A program made the position numbers and the translations under genes. A stretch of 64,000 nt of DNA from Odontesthes bonariensis (taxonomy: Eukaryota; Chordata; Actinopteri; Atheriniformes; Atherinopsidae). The DNA lies in assembly GCF_027942865.1 (NCBI RefSeq), contig NC_134524.1, positions 3,482,536 through 3,546,535 of the forward strand, read 5' to 3'. The notes beneath the pieces were generated by a model. It worked only from the letters and a program-made list of their open reading frames with translations. It was not told where the DNA came from and made no database searches. This document shows positions 1 through 12,500 of this stretch, piece after piece; within the stretch, counting starts at the first letter, position 1, and the number at the start of each line of letters is the position of its first letter.

Positions 1-1360
1 GTCAAAACCGTCCTGAACACAGTCAGAGCTCAGAGCTGCACATCTGCACCTGAAGTTGTGACCCGCAGCAGCCCAAACGTGGCCTCCATCTCCTGTTAAA
101 GGCCTCCTGTTTCACACAAAAAGTGCACGTGTGGTGCGTGCACGTGAGTCATACAGCTTTAAGGTGACTATCTGCTCTGAGCTCCTTTATCCTCCAACAC
201 AGCCTGAACCCTCTCATGTTTTAAGGACACACTGCACACCATGCTGAGATATGCCAAGTTTTCAGCTAACAGCTCTTTGGGAATCAGCTTGTTGCTGCAG
301 AAATCCTGTTTTCTGTCTGTCACACTGTGTTATCTTTGCTGTTTTTCACACATGCAGCTAAAGAAATGGGAACAAATCTTAATTCCAGTCTAAAACCCAC
401 AAAGAGCTTCTAGATTATTCATTTCTGGTGGCATAAAACAGTTTAATCATTTCATTTATATTAATTGTTCCATAATTAGTCATTAGATTATATCTTATAT
501 TCCTTTTTTAAGCTTTAAATTGAATCTTATTTACTTTTTCTTGATGTTGAATAACATGTAATTCTTATTATTGTCGTTTTTTTTCCTACTTTTCTACTTT
601 TAGAAGTGATAACGTTCATTATTTTGGGATTAGGATTTTTTTTAAACTGAATTTCTTATATTAATTTGACTCTTTTGGTAACTGAAAGCAGTTTTAACGT
701 AAATGTACAAAAAAGTTGAAACTATGAAGCTGTTTTTCACAGATGCAGCTAAAGAAATGGGAACAAATGATGTGTCTCTGACAGGCTGCTGGGAACAAAG
801 TGCCTAAAGATCCAGTTTAAAACGGCTTCTTTGCTGAGTTGTCTGTTCTGTGTGGACACAACACTGGTTCATCCCTTGAGTTAGGAGCCTTTTTCCTGCC
901 TGAATGGTTCACAGCTCAGAGTTAAGTGGCTGAACAAAGAAAAAACTGGACTGAAGATGAGTGAAAAGGCAGAAAATGTCCAAAGAAAAACGCTGAAAGA
1001 CCTTCAGAAAGTGTTGAAACTGTTGCTGAAGATCACTTAAGCTGCTTGGATGCAAAATATAAAGAAATAAAAGGCGTCTCATGACCAAAATGCTTCAAAA
1101 ACTACATAAAATACTTAATATGGCTGTCAAAATCATACAAATGTAGTTGGAAATGAACTGTTATACAAGAAATTATAATTAAATGTCTGTTTCTGTTCAT
1201 TTTAGACACTACAGGTGAACAGGGTAATATTTTAAAATAACAGATATCACCATGAAACTTCCTCAGTTGATTATTTATACAAATATGAAAAAAAATGTAT
1301 TACAAGTTTTATAAATTTGTATGTTTACTTATGCAAATGAGGCATCATCTCATTAAATGG
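1..1360. other. Intergenic, no gene seen
   Basis: AT-rich sequence with no ORF or splice-bounded exon I can support. A 37-bp direct repeat with one mismatch lies at 341-377 and 732-768, so a short local duplication has occurred. Confidence 0.6.
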
Positions 1361-1364
1361 TTTT

Positions 1365-2360
1365 AAATTGCGTCGCAGCACTGAAACGGCCCTTTTAAAA
1401 GTTTTTAATGACCTTCTTTTAACTGCTGACGCGGGGAAATCGGCCGTCCTTTTGCTTTTAGACTTTTAGACCTTCGATACTGTGGCTCACAGGATCCTTC
1501 TGACCCGCCTGGAGACACTTGTTGGCATTAAAGGTGCAGCACTCAGTTGGTTTCGGTCCCATCTCTCTACCAGGAGTTCTTCTGTAAATCCTCCTGTGTG
1601 TCTCCTCTGAACTGTGGTGTACCCCAAGGGTCGATATTAGCACCTGCTCTTTTTGCCCTGTACATGCTCCCCCATGGGTCCATTTCTAAAAAGCACAAAG
1701 TCCTTCTTCACTGCTTTGCAGACGACGTTCACATTTATCTTCCTGTAACCACCGACGACAGCCAGTCCGCAGTACAGATGCTGCAGGGTGGTCTCGGGGA
1801 GGTACAGGCATGCTTGAAATTGAACTTTCTGAACCTAAATAAAGATAAAACTGAGATTCTGGTGTTGGGATAAAGGAATCCCCTGCATGGACATGATAGT
1901 GCGATTGGTCCTTTGTTTTAATTTGATAAGCACATCAGCGTGTCATCAAGGCCGGTTTTTACCAGCTGAGGACTCTTGCAAAGATTAAATCTTATCTTCC
2001 TCGGGCTGATTTTGAAACAGCAATCCACGCATTTATAACATGGCGTTTGGATTACTGTAATTCTTTATATATATATATACACACAGACTGAAAACATATC
2101 TCTTTTCCCTGGCCTTCCACTCGCTGAAATGGAGTTTACCTTGGCTTGCTACTTTTATTGTTATTTTATCTATAAATTTATTTTATTTGATCTATATATT
2201 TATTTGATATATATATATATTATTTTATCTCAAAATTTTATTTTATTGTTTATTATTGATAACTCTCTTAATATGTGATGCAGTTGCTTTTCTGAAGCAC
2301 TTTGGTCAGCTGAGGTTGTTTTAATGTGCTTTATAAATACATTTTGAATTGAATTAAATT
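1365..2360 (+). mobile_element. L2-like LINE remnant (reverse transcriptase plus 3' tail)
   Basis: The plus strand keeps scattered reverse-transcriptase blocks: a LLLLDF block and TFDTVAHRILL near 1455-1500, CGVPQGSILAP near 1612-1655, and the catalytic FADD near 1716-1730. This order and wording match LINE-2 type reverse transcriptases. The frame is broken by stops and shifts before 1547, and the open part stops at 1873. The sequence then runs into an L2-type tail with 'gaagcactttggtcagc' and 'gctttataaat' near 2290-2340. It is a dead copy, truncated at the 5' side. Confidence 0.8.
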
Positions 2361-4030
2361 GATTAAATATGCGCACATTTGCATATATTTCCGGAAAATA
2401 GATCTGAACATATGATAAAGCCAGGTGCAAAATTCTTTTTTCATTTTGTTTACACGCAAAGTAAAAAGAAAATTACAGATGGGTTTCAGGATATCTGCTG
2501 TCCTTTCCTAGGAAATCAAATATACTGCCCATAGCCTAAAAAACAGCAATTTTCGCCATATTTTTTATTATAATGTCACATAAATCAGGCCAGGAATAAT
2601 TTATCAACAAATCCTTCAGTAAATATCTTCAGAATACTGCTAAGTGTATAACTGGAAAGTTTGGTGTTAGTAGGTGCTCCATAGGCTGAGATACTAATAC
2701 TGGAAAAATACAAAAAACTGATTTTGAGAAAACTGCATTTAAAGCTTTAAATAGAGGAATTCATTTTGGTAAATTTGGGCGAAACGTGCTGCCGCGAGTA
2801 AACAAAATGTGATGAAATAAACATTTTAATTTATATTTGCAACGTTTTCTTTATAGCAGGTCTAAAGAACACATGTTGAAGGAGTAGACTGGCCCAAAAT
2901 CTAAAAAAAATTGCATGAAAAATCACTGTTTTTGCCTGCCGCGTCTCGCCTTAACAAAGAAAGAACACATTCCTGTGAAGATCCTCAGAAACAAGGAAGA
3001 AGAAGCAGAAAATGTCCAAAGAGAAACTCAGGAAGCTGCAGAACTGCTGATCAGGACACTTTAAAGCTTACAGGAAGGAATGAGTCTTTGTTTTTCAGGA
3101 AATTAAACTTAATTCTTTACTCTGTTGGAGGTGAATTAATGAATTAACTCCTTTATTATCTAAACAGTTGTTTTTCCCCGTCGAGCTCAACACTCAAACA
3201 TGGACTTTTACTTTCGTTCCAGCTGCCGTTTGGATGCATTTATGCCCCAAAAACCTCCCTGTGCCCGCCTCTGGGTAACATCCTGTTTACAGAGTAACAG
3301 AAATGAAGCGTAATCAAGTTACGAGCATGAGAATTCAATTTCCCCAAATTGGAGATGATTCATCAACACAAGACAGACGAGGGCTGCGAGCAGCAAACTC
3401 ACCCGTCTGCCCGATGGTTTCCAGCTCCGGTTCACTTTTTCAGAATCATTACAAACAGCTACCCAGAAAGCCTCATTATTTATCAAAAATATCCAATTTA
3501 ATTTAACTAAAACTCCAAAGATATTCTGTTTAAGAAGCTGTTAAACTACAGGAACGATCATATTCTGTGAAGCTGCCATGTTTATCCAACTAACTTTCTA
3601 TCAGTCAACACTAAAATCAACTAAATATAATCATATGTGTAAAGTTTTAATAGTTTTAATGTATATTCATCACAGTCTACTGTGTGTTTTGGGAGCCATG
3701 TTTTAATAAGAGGAATTAAACATGATTTAAGGATGAAACTGTGAGTTTTCATCCATCTACATAAACTAAAAATAGGAAACCAATAGATTTTCTTATGATT
3801 TTAGCTCAAATCCTTCAAAGTTTTGCTCAGTTACTCTAAAGAAGTGCATCTTTACCAAAGAAGCATAAATTAAACCATCGATTTCTATGGTTAACTTGTT
3901 CATTATGTTATGAAACAAACAAATAAAATAAGATAGATGCTCTATAACCCAATAAAACAGATTTTTTTTTCACGTTAAACATTACATTTTCAAGGCCATT
4001 AGAATAAAAATAAAGCACCTTAAAAACTAA
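2361..4030. other. Intergenic, no gene seen
   Basis: AT-rich sequence. A 78-codon open frame at 2911-3147 has no recognisable domain. On the minus strand a good splice donor (GGTGAGT) sits near 3398-3402, but I could not find a convincing acceptor or conserved exon before it. The block at 3007-3060 weakly resembles 970-1025 (shared 'cagaaaatgtccaaag'). Confidence 0.5.
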
Positions 4031-4039
4031 TTTCCAGTT

Positions 4040-4620
4040 AATCACTCAGCCCTCGTGCTTCCGGGGAAGTTAAACTGAACTCCAGCCGTGAAAACCGGAA
4101 ACACACCTTTTTTTTTTTTTTTAATCCAACTTTACCGGAAACACACCTGTCGGACGGACCTTTTTTTTTTTTACGTCAGGCGGACCGCGACACCTTTCCG
4201 CGTCTTTTCTCCGTCACAAACCGGAAAGAACTTCCTAAAAACTGCGCGTTTCTGCGCGTGAAGTTGATTAAAAACAAACTCACCGCTTTTTGACGGCAGA
4301 TTTTCCACAAAAATGTTCGCTTTTTCTTCCTCGTGGCTTCCCGTCTCCTACTCTTTGCTGCCTCACTCCTTGAATGAGGATTCTAAATGAGCGCGAGTCA
4401 ATCTGCTGAGGTATAGACCCCGCCCGTGCCTCGCGCCTCCTGCCCGTCAGAGTTAAAACTCCAAATATGGTGCGGCCGCTTCCGCCCACATCAGGGACAC
4501 GCCCACCAACTGACACTTCCACGTAAACGGCCGCTGTTACTCATCTGAGCTCGGTTTCACTCGAGAAAGTCCGGAGATTACGTCGCCACGTAACAGTACG
4601 GAGGCCCGTTAGCTCCGGAA
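4040..4620 (-). promoter_or_regulatory. GC-rich candidate promoter with minus-strand splice donor
   Basis: A locally GC- and CpG-richer block in an AT-rich setting. On the minus strand it contains a strong donor, GCG|GTGAGT, with the exon side ending at 4284. This suggests a first (probably non-coding) exon of a leftward gene. In tetrapods the gene head-to-head with AIMP1 is TBCK, so tbck is the natural guess by synteny. I found no TBCK-like coding exon between 1 and 4283. The open frame 4522-4280 has no recognised domain. Confidence 0.35.
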
Positions 4621-4631
4621 AAACTCAAATT

Positions 4632-4632
<1 letters not shown>

Positions 4633-4679
<47 letters not shown>

Positions 4680-4775
4680 GAAATACTTTATTCAACCCTA
4701 TTTGGGAAATTGTTTTGTTGCAGCATACAGTAAAATATGTGAAAACAATTAAAGTAAAAACAAGCAAATTGAATA
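4633..4775 (-). mobile_element. LINE 3' end with (GATA)n tail
   Basis: On the minus strand the sequence reads 'acaatttcccaaatagggt', then 'gaataaagtatttctc', then about twelve TATC units (4633-4679 as GATA on plus). This is the familiar 3' end of CR1/Rex1-type fish LINEs, whose tails are short tandem repeats. Confidence 0.6.
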
Positions 4776-4949
4776 GAATAAAATAAATTAAAATAAAAAT
4801 AGTGAATAAACATTCGCTATGTACAAATTTACCAAATGAAGAGTTTTTTTTTAAATGGATATGTACTATTTATGCTACAATAGATCAAATCTGTTAATGT
4901 TTTAAATAGAAATTACTTTCATTATTAGACTTTATAAAGCAATTCATGA

Positions 4950-5275
4950 TAACAAATGTAAATATTTACTTAATTGCACTATTGTTTATATTTGCACTAC
5001 TCCAAATCCACTGCGTACCATAATTTTAATCGTAAGAATATATGAAGGACCTTTACTTTGCACATAAATATATTTATTTTACTTACTTCTGCATATGCCA
5101 CTTTACTTCTGATGTCAATGTCAGAGACTTTGTATATATATATATCCACATTGGTACTGTCACTCTGTTTACCGCTTACTATAGTTTATTTTTGCTGTGT
5201 ATTAAAGTGTTAATCCTGTGTATGTCCTGTACGTATACAGATTTGACAATAAAGTTGACTTTGACTTTGACTTAA
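4950..5275 (+). mobile_element. Retroelement 3' tail ending in (TTTGAC)n
   Basis: The segment ends 'gacaataaagttgact' followed by TTTGAC repeats. The same ending is found at 16600-16615 (plus) and, reversed, near 7445-7465. It is therefore a dispersed non-LTR retroelement tail. The 77-codon open frame at 5042 is part of this repeat and is not a gene. Confidence 0.55.
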
Positions 5276-6489
5276 TTAATATATGAATGAACGTAAAGGC
5301 GATTGACTAAATGTTTGTCTTCTTTTGAGAATTAAAAGATATTATTGTGAATTGGATAAGAAAGTGAATTAACACAGAAAATTTTATTTTATTGACTTTT
5401 CCCACCAATTTACTTTGAAAAACTGTTAGTATTAAGAGAAATGTCAGAAAAAAAGAAGCAAAAAAAAAATCATTTTTCAAAAGGATGTTCATGAAGATTG
5501 ATGCCAAAAGCAATTTTTAGTTCAATGATAATAATATATATATATACTATGAGTCATTGTTGTCGATTCTTTTTACAATTAAAAACATTGAAAGCAGAAA
5601 AGGAAACAGAAAACAGATTTCTCTTTCAAAATACACCTTTAAAGTTTCTATTAAACTTTAACATTTCCAACCTCCTGAAAAACAGAACATCATGAAGTCT
5701 GTATAGTTTCTAACCAGAAACTGTTATTGAAAACAGACACTGGAGGTGCAGCAGTAACAGAAAGATGTAATAATAAATTCAGTTTTTGCATTGCAGTACC
5801 CGTGTCTTCCACCAGGGGGTGCTGATCGTCTACTTAAACACCAAAACTCAACACGCTGACCTGAATCTTATCCTTCCTGAATGAATATAAAGACACACTC
5901 ATCACATACCAACTCCTGAAATGACTCAGAAAATTGTGTGTTAATGTTTGTTGATGCTTTATTAAGTATTTTTCATTCTAATTTTATCAATTTCTTTAAA
6001 AACAAAATGAGAAACACCAAAAATATGTTTAAATCAGAACACAATTCAGACTTTTGGGGTCAACAGAAATCAGTTATCAACATGTTTCACAACTTATATT
6101 GAAAATACGAATAAGTGAATTAATATATATCTATACAGTCATGAAAAACAGTTCCAAAATTTGATTAAATTAAGTAAACAAATGAGCTTATTGCATGAAA
6201 AGTTAAATTAATTCTATCAGAGAGCTCAAACTGCAGTATACTATGAGATTGGATAGTTATGTTGCAGTAGCTGGGGCTCAAACCATGCTCATTTCAAATG
6301 TATAAATGACTGCTTTCTCCCCTCATTCTTCTTCTTTGGTTTGGAGTGGAGGCATGTGACCTCTGACCTCCAGCCAAAGACGACGCCGGCTCCAGCTGGA
6401 GATGGAAGAAGACAGCTGACAGACGGAGTATCTGAGACGAAACGCAGCCCGTGAGCTTTCTGTGTGTGAGCGTCCGGCCGACCGACAAC
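5276..6489. other. Intergenic upstream of aimp1
   Basis: AT-rich up to about 6290, then less so. The stretch 6300-6489 directly before the aimp1 start codon is the likely core promoter and 5' leader. No TATA box is evident. The minus-strand open frames 6289-6684 overlap aimp1 exon 1 and are shadows. Confidence 0.5.
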
Positions 6490-6539
6490 ATGAACAACAC
6501 GAACAACACGAACAACACGGACAACCTGTTCCCCCCCAG
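6490..6539 (+). CDS. aimp1: aimp1 coding exon 1
   Basis: Encodes the start Met and 15 further residues, largely a 9-bp repeat (AACAACACG) giving NNT triplets. It ends in AG|GTAAAA, leaving two bases that pair exactly with the single leading base of exon 2 (AG+C = Ser). The phase fit and the Asn-rich start (human begins MANND) support it. The short length and the 9 kb intron make it the least certain exon. Confidence 0.6.
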
Positions 6540-9500
6540 GTAAAAACCTTGATTCCTCTCCGGGTCGCTCCTCTCGCTCTGGAGCATTAAAGTCCTGCAG
6601 GTGATGAAGCAGATCCCTGCAGAGGGCACGTAAAGGTCCGATTAGCCTGATTTCTACCTCTTCATTGCTGCTAAAGAACCTCACATTAGATTGTTTTTAC
6701 ATATCTAAATATCTAATGTTGCTTTAATTACGTTTTCCTTTACCACTGGTATGTTTTTCCTCGTTTTTCAGCCAGTTTTATCTTTATTTTCCAAGTAAAC
6801 AATCAAAATAAACGTATAGGCAGTTAAATACTCGGTAAATATTTAATTTAATCGTTAATCTAAAGCAGATCCAATGCTGGGCCTCGATCACGACGTCCAA
6901 TCGGCTGAAACCTTTCTCCTTATACAATCCTGAAACTTGTTGGGTGTTTCTTTCACATATTTAGTTGTCTTGTATTATTTGGTTTGCTTGCTGCAGATCA
7001 GATTCTGCATGTGTGGGTGTGTGTTGCCGCAGATATTTTTAGCTTCATGCCTGTTTGCAGCTGTTGTTTCTCTCTCTATATGTCAGGAGCTCAGCAGCTG
7101 CTGTGTGCGTGTTTGTGTTTCAGTAATATGGGGACACATTGTTTCCATCTACATTGTGGGGATTAAGAATAATAAAGCATGAAATGTGCTTTTTTTTTTT
7201 TTTTTAGCTTTTTGGGTTTAAATTATAATATAACATCACAACATGCGTCACAAGTTTAATATAAAACCTGTGGTGTAAATATTACATATTCACATGAATT
7301 GTTCCCCACGGTCACCACTAGATGGCAGACGTGTATTCTTTGAATCAAACTCACAAATTAAGACGTCTTTCAGTGTAACATTTTTGATGAAAAGGTGAAA
7401 TTATGGTATAAATTTTGGCTTTAGGGTCAGAGTTTGCTCACAGTCAGACTTTATTGTCAATGCTGCCATATGTGCAGGACGTACACAGAATTGAAATAGT
7501 GTTTCCTTCTTATACCTGGTGCAAAACAGCAATAAACATGAAGTAAAATATAATTTATATATATAAAGTAGGAGGTAAAATTGGAGTGATGGATTGTAGA
7601 GAGTGGGGAGTTCAACACAAAGGTGAGGAAGGCACCAAGATGGTAATGACAGGGAAAAGGTGGAGGTAGATGGAGCACGGGGGGGGGGTCTGAATGGAAA
7701 CCATTCAGTGGGGTCACATGGCACTGAAAGGATCAGATTGTTGGCTAAATTACAATCAGACTGAGTTATTAAGTGCATGTAGACACCTTAATCTGACTAA
7801 GAACTGGATTGGATCAGATTATTGGCTAAATTACAATCAGACTGAGTTATTAAGTGCATGTAGACACCTTAATCTGACTAAGAACTGGATTGGATCAGAT
7901 TATTGGCTAAATTACCATCAGACTGAGTTATTAAGTGCATGTAGACACCTTAATCTGACTAAGAACTGGATTGGATCAGATTATTGGCTAAATTACAATC
8001 AGACTGAGTTATTAAGTGCATGTAGACACCTTAATCTGACTAAGAACTGGATCGGATGGGATTCAGACCCCGAGATAACTGGGTTAAAGTCACTCTAAAC
8101 CTGCTTGTAGACGCTGAAGCACGTGGTGAATCAGACTTTGCGTTCTGCGCATGCTCCAGATGTTTTCCCGGGGTCGTGACCCGGAAGTCCAAGGAGACGA
8201 TATTCCTGTTGTTGTCGCCGTCAGAAAGAAACAAACAACGCGATGGAGAACGCTCCGTTGGGCATCGAGTTTGTGCAACAAGCAGCTCATCACAGACCAA
8301 ATGTAAACAAAAAAAATAATTTCAAGATTTTTCAGTGAAACTAAAGGCTTTTCTAAAAAGGTGAGTTTTCACCATGTATGACCGTCATTAACTTTGGGTC
8401 CCACTCAACATTTTTCCCATTTAACGTTTCTCTTTGTCTTTAACCGTTTTTAAGATGCAGCCAAAATAAAAAAGTGGGTTAGATTCTTAAATTAAAAATA
8501 TGTTCAACAGGAAAATAAACGGAACCAGCCTGATTTTTCTTTATGCACTAGATAATCTATTATAATCAGATTATTTTTGATCGCTGGGGGGGATTTTCTC
8601 TCTGGTAAAGTAGAGATAAGAGTGTCAGTTAAGTGTGTTTGTGTATGTAAACGCTGACCAGACTGATGTGTGCGTCAGTAGCTGGCGGTTTATCATTATC
8701 CAAACATACAGTGCGTGTTTAAAGCTTTAATGGGATACGTGTCGGCTCTCCGTCACAGATAAGGTCTATCTAAACTGTGCTGACGGCTCTTTCTATGCTG
8801 TGTTGTCTCAGTTTATGTTAATGAAGCGCTCCACTGATCCTCACCGAGTTAAACTGTCATTTCAGTCGTGGTTTAAGAGGTAAAAAACACAAAATGTTTA
8901 TAGCAGAGGACGGTGCACCATGAAATGTATAAAAAACAATTAATTTATTTACAAATATTATTTAAGATAAAGGACCGAGAGTATGGCTGGGTTCGAAACC
9001 GCCTACTACTCCCACTACTCCCACTACTCCCACTACTCCTACTAACTTTTACTTTTTTTAAGTTCCCGGATGCATACTAGATTCTCCTAAATGTTGGGTA
9101 TGCATCATGAGGTTACTACTCATACTCAAACTACCCAAGATGCAACGAAACGTGACGTCGCCGATCGTCATTTCCCGTCAAAACGACAGTTTCAAGCTAG
9201 CTACAACGAGGGTAGGTTCACTTCCTGTTTTCAAAACAAAAGCACCAATTGTATGGTAATGGCTTTCCCTATGATAAAAGGCAACGGGTATTTTATTTTG
9301 TGAAAATAACAGGAAGTGCGTTGCTCACTGCGGCTAGCTTTAGAAGCGCCGAATTCGTGGGAACAAAATTGTAAACAGCCGGTATTTTGTCAGGTTTTCA
9401 ACACGTTGGGGATCTAAACGACTACTTTCTCACCTGAAAATGTTTCAAATGTTGCTAAAGTTTACAGAGTTTAGAGCTTAAGAGAAATCAGCTTCAGGCC

Positions 9501-12500
9501 GGCTGATGTCAGCTCGGGCAGGAGCGCAATGCATTGTGGGTAAACGCTCTGCATACTGTCTGATCGATGAGTATGCAGTATGTAGTATTTAGTATGCAGT
9601 ATGGAAGTATGTAGTATGTAGTAGGCGGTTTCGAACACAGCCTATCACTCTCTTCAAGTATCACTGCATTAGCATAGCATGCTAAAGCTAGTTGTGTAAA
9701 CAGATATCATGATCCTGAGAGCTGTGCTGTTGGGGCATCTGCCCCCTGGTAGGGTCTCCCAAGGCAAACTAGTCTCAGGGGAGGGATCAGACTAAGAGTG
9801 ATAAAGACCTTTATCTATAAAGACCCTTTATGGAGCGGCACCACACAGTTAAAGTGATGGAGAAGGACAACGGGGGCCCAAAGCTCCATCATCCAGGGAT
9901 AGGAGCTCCACCAACCAGGGGGAGGAGCTCCATCATCCAGGGGGAGGAGCTCCACCAACCAGGGGGAGTAGCTCCATCATCCAGGGGGAGGAGCTCCACC
10001 AACCAGGGGGAGGAGCTCCATCATCCAGGGGGAGGAGCTCCACCATCCAGGGGGAGGAGCTCCACCAACCAGGGGGAGGAGCTCCATCATCTAGGGGGAG
10101 GAGCTCCATCCTCCAGGGGGAGGAGCTCCATCAACCAGGGGGAGGAGCTCCACCATCCAGGGGGAGGAGCTCCACCAACCAGGGGGAGGAGCTCCATCAT
10201 CCAGAGGGAGGAGCTCCACCATCTAGGGGGAGGAGCTCCATCATCCAGGGGGAGGAGCTCCATCATCCAGGGGGAGGAGCTCCACCAACCACGGGGAGGA
10301 GCTCCATCATCCAGGGGGAGGAGCTCCACCAACCAGGGGGAGGAGCTCCATTATCCAGGGGGAGGAGCTCCACCAACCAGGGGGAGGAGCTCCATCATCC
10401 AGGGGGGAGGAGCTCCACCATCCAGGGGGGAGGAGCGCCATCATCCAGGGGGAGGAGCTCCATCAACCAGGGGGAGGAGCTCCATCATCTAGGGGGAGGA
10501 GCTCCATCATCCAGGGGGAGGAGCTCCATCAACCAGGGGGAGGAGCTCCACCATCCAGGGGGAGGAGCTCCATCATCCAGGGGGAGGAGCTCCACCAACC
10601 AGGGGGAGGAGCTCCATCATCCAGGGGGAGGAGCTCCATTATCCAGGGGGAGGAGCTCCACCATCCAGGGGGGAGGAGCTCCACTATCCGGAGGGAGGAG
10701 CTCCAACATCCAGGGGGAGGAGCTCCACCAACCAGGGGGAGGAGCTCCAACATCCAGGGGGAGGAGCTCCATCATCCACTGGGAGGAGCTCCACCAACCA
10801 GGGGGAGGAGCTCCATCATCCAGGGGGGAGGAGCTTCACTATCCGGAGGGAGGAGCTCCAACATCCGTCATTTCAATCTAATCATTTTAGTTCAAATGTT
10901 CTGGAATTTTTTTTTATAAATTATAGGTAGAAATATTTACATAAAGTGGCTTTTTCAATTAACACCTTGAAAATCAGGGTAAAATCTTCTGGTCTCTGTG
11001 TAAACCATGAAGCTATACAACCCAAATCCACCCGTCACAAGTCACTGATGTTAGCCTACAGAGTCCTTAATGGAACAGCTCCCATCTTCTTGAATGCTCT
11101 TTCAAAGGCTTACGTCACGACTCTGTCACTCCGGTTGCGAAGCAGTGCCTATGTAACCGGAGTGATTCGACTCTGGCTAAAAGCGTTCCTCTCTGCGTTG
11201 TGTTGTGAACAAAGTAACAGGACAACCTCTGCTTGCCAGCCAGAAGAAGGGGGGTTTATTCTGTATGTGAACAGATATATTAAAATTAAAGCCACTTCGC
11301 CACCTCTCACACACACCTACTCAGCGATCCCAGAGACCAACTGACAAGATTGGCGCAATTGACAGGATGTGACATCACCAATAAGTTCCGGTGACGCAAT
11401 AAAAACAAAATGAAAATAAAAGCTCCCAATGAAAAATATTACAAAACAATTGAAATTAACAACAAAATGAGAACAAGAGAAAAATGTATTTATGGTGAAA
11501 TGAACAAAACAAAACTATTAGCTGGTTACATCGGTTACACCTACACCACACTTAAAGGGACAGTTCGCCTCTTCTGACATGAAGCTGTATGACATCCCAT
11601 ATCAGCAGCATCATTTCTGAACATCTTCTTACCCCCTGCTGCGTCCTGTGAGCAGAGTTCCAGCCTCGTTTTGGTGTTGATGAAGGTAGTCCGGCTAGCT
11701 CACTAAATTTTTCACATCTTGGCTAAAAACCTGCTTATTTAGGATGGCTTTTAATGCCCAGTAGTATGATGACACTTTTATCTTATTTTATCTTATTTGA
11801 TTTTGTTGTCTTTTATTGCTTTCACTGTTCTCTTATTGTTTTTATTTGTTTTTACTTCTTCTTCTCTTTATTTATTACCTGCTGTAAAGCACTTTGGTAC
11901 ACCGTAAGGATCATCTGTAAAGGGCTGAATAAATAAAATACATTTATATTTTGTTGGCTGGGGTTTAAAAAATAAAGCGTTTTGCTTCTCAAAACAATAT
12001 GCGTTCAACAGAGTAATACATTTGCATCACAAAATCGTTCTCCAGGAAAAAGTCAGACCTCACAATCGCTTGGCCCTATTTTCTCTCCCTTCGTATCACT
12101 GCCTGCTGTGTAAACTGTGCAGACCGAAGTGCAGCCCGAGCAGCAAACTCCGTAACAGGCGCGGCTGTCGGCAGGCGGCAGCAGGCAGTGATACAAAGGG
12201 AGAGAAAATAGGGCCAAGCGATTGAGAGGTCTGACTTTTTCCTGGAGAACCATTTTGTGATGCAAATGTATTACTCTGTTGAACGCATATTGTTTTGAGA
12301 AGCAAAACGCTTTATTTTTTAAACCCCAGCCAACTAGCCGGACTACCTTCATCAACACCAAAACGAGGCTGGAACTCTGCTCACAGGACGCAGCAGGGGG
12401 GAAGAAGATGTTCATAAATGATGTTGCTGATATGGGATGTCATACAGCTTCCAGAACAGAGGCGTCCCTGAATATCTTCAACAAGCTCTTCAGAGAGCAT

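Larger units (their letters stand above)
11556..12465. mobile_element. TTAA foldback element, copy 1 (interrupted, right end decayed)
   Basis: Starts AGGGACAGTTCGCCTCTTCT directly after TTAA (11552-11555). The left arm is split by a LINE tail at 11699-11952 and resumes at GTTGGCTGGGGTTTAAAAAA. An inner hairpin lies at 12052-12235, and the inverted right arm runs to about 12465, where the terminal sequence is lost. This copy lacks the captured LINE 5' segment present in the copies at 25640 and 41747. Confidence 0.75.

Noticed and set aside
3390-3450. Possible coding exon on the minus strand ending at a GGTGAGT donor
   Set aside because: No acceptor with a pyrimidine tract upstream and no recognisable protein similarity.
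9830-10492. 220-codon open frame with GGGAPPTRGRSS-like repeats
   Set aside because: Produced by the 22-bp minisatellite, whose unit lacks stop codons; open on both strands and not conserved.
12022-12415. Overlapping open frames on both strands (also near 25755, 42142 and 45391)
   Set aside because: Recurring translations of the foldback element arms; the same peptides appear wherever the arms occur.
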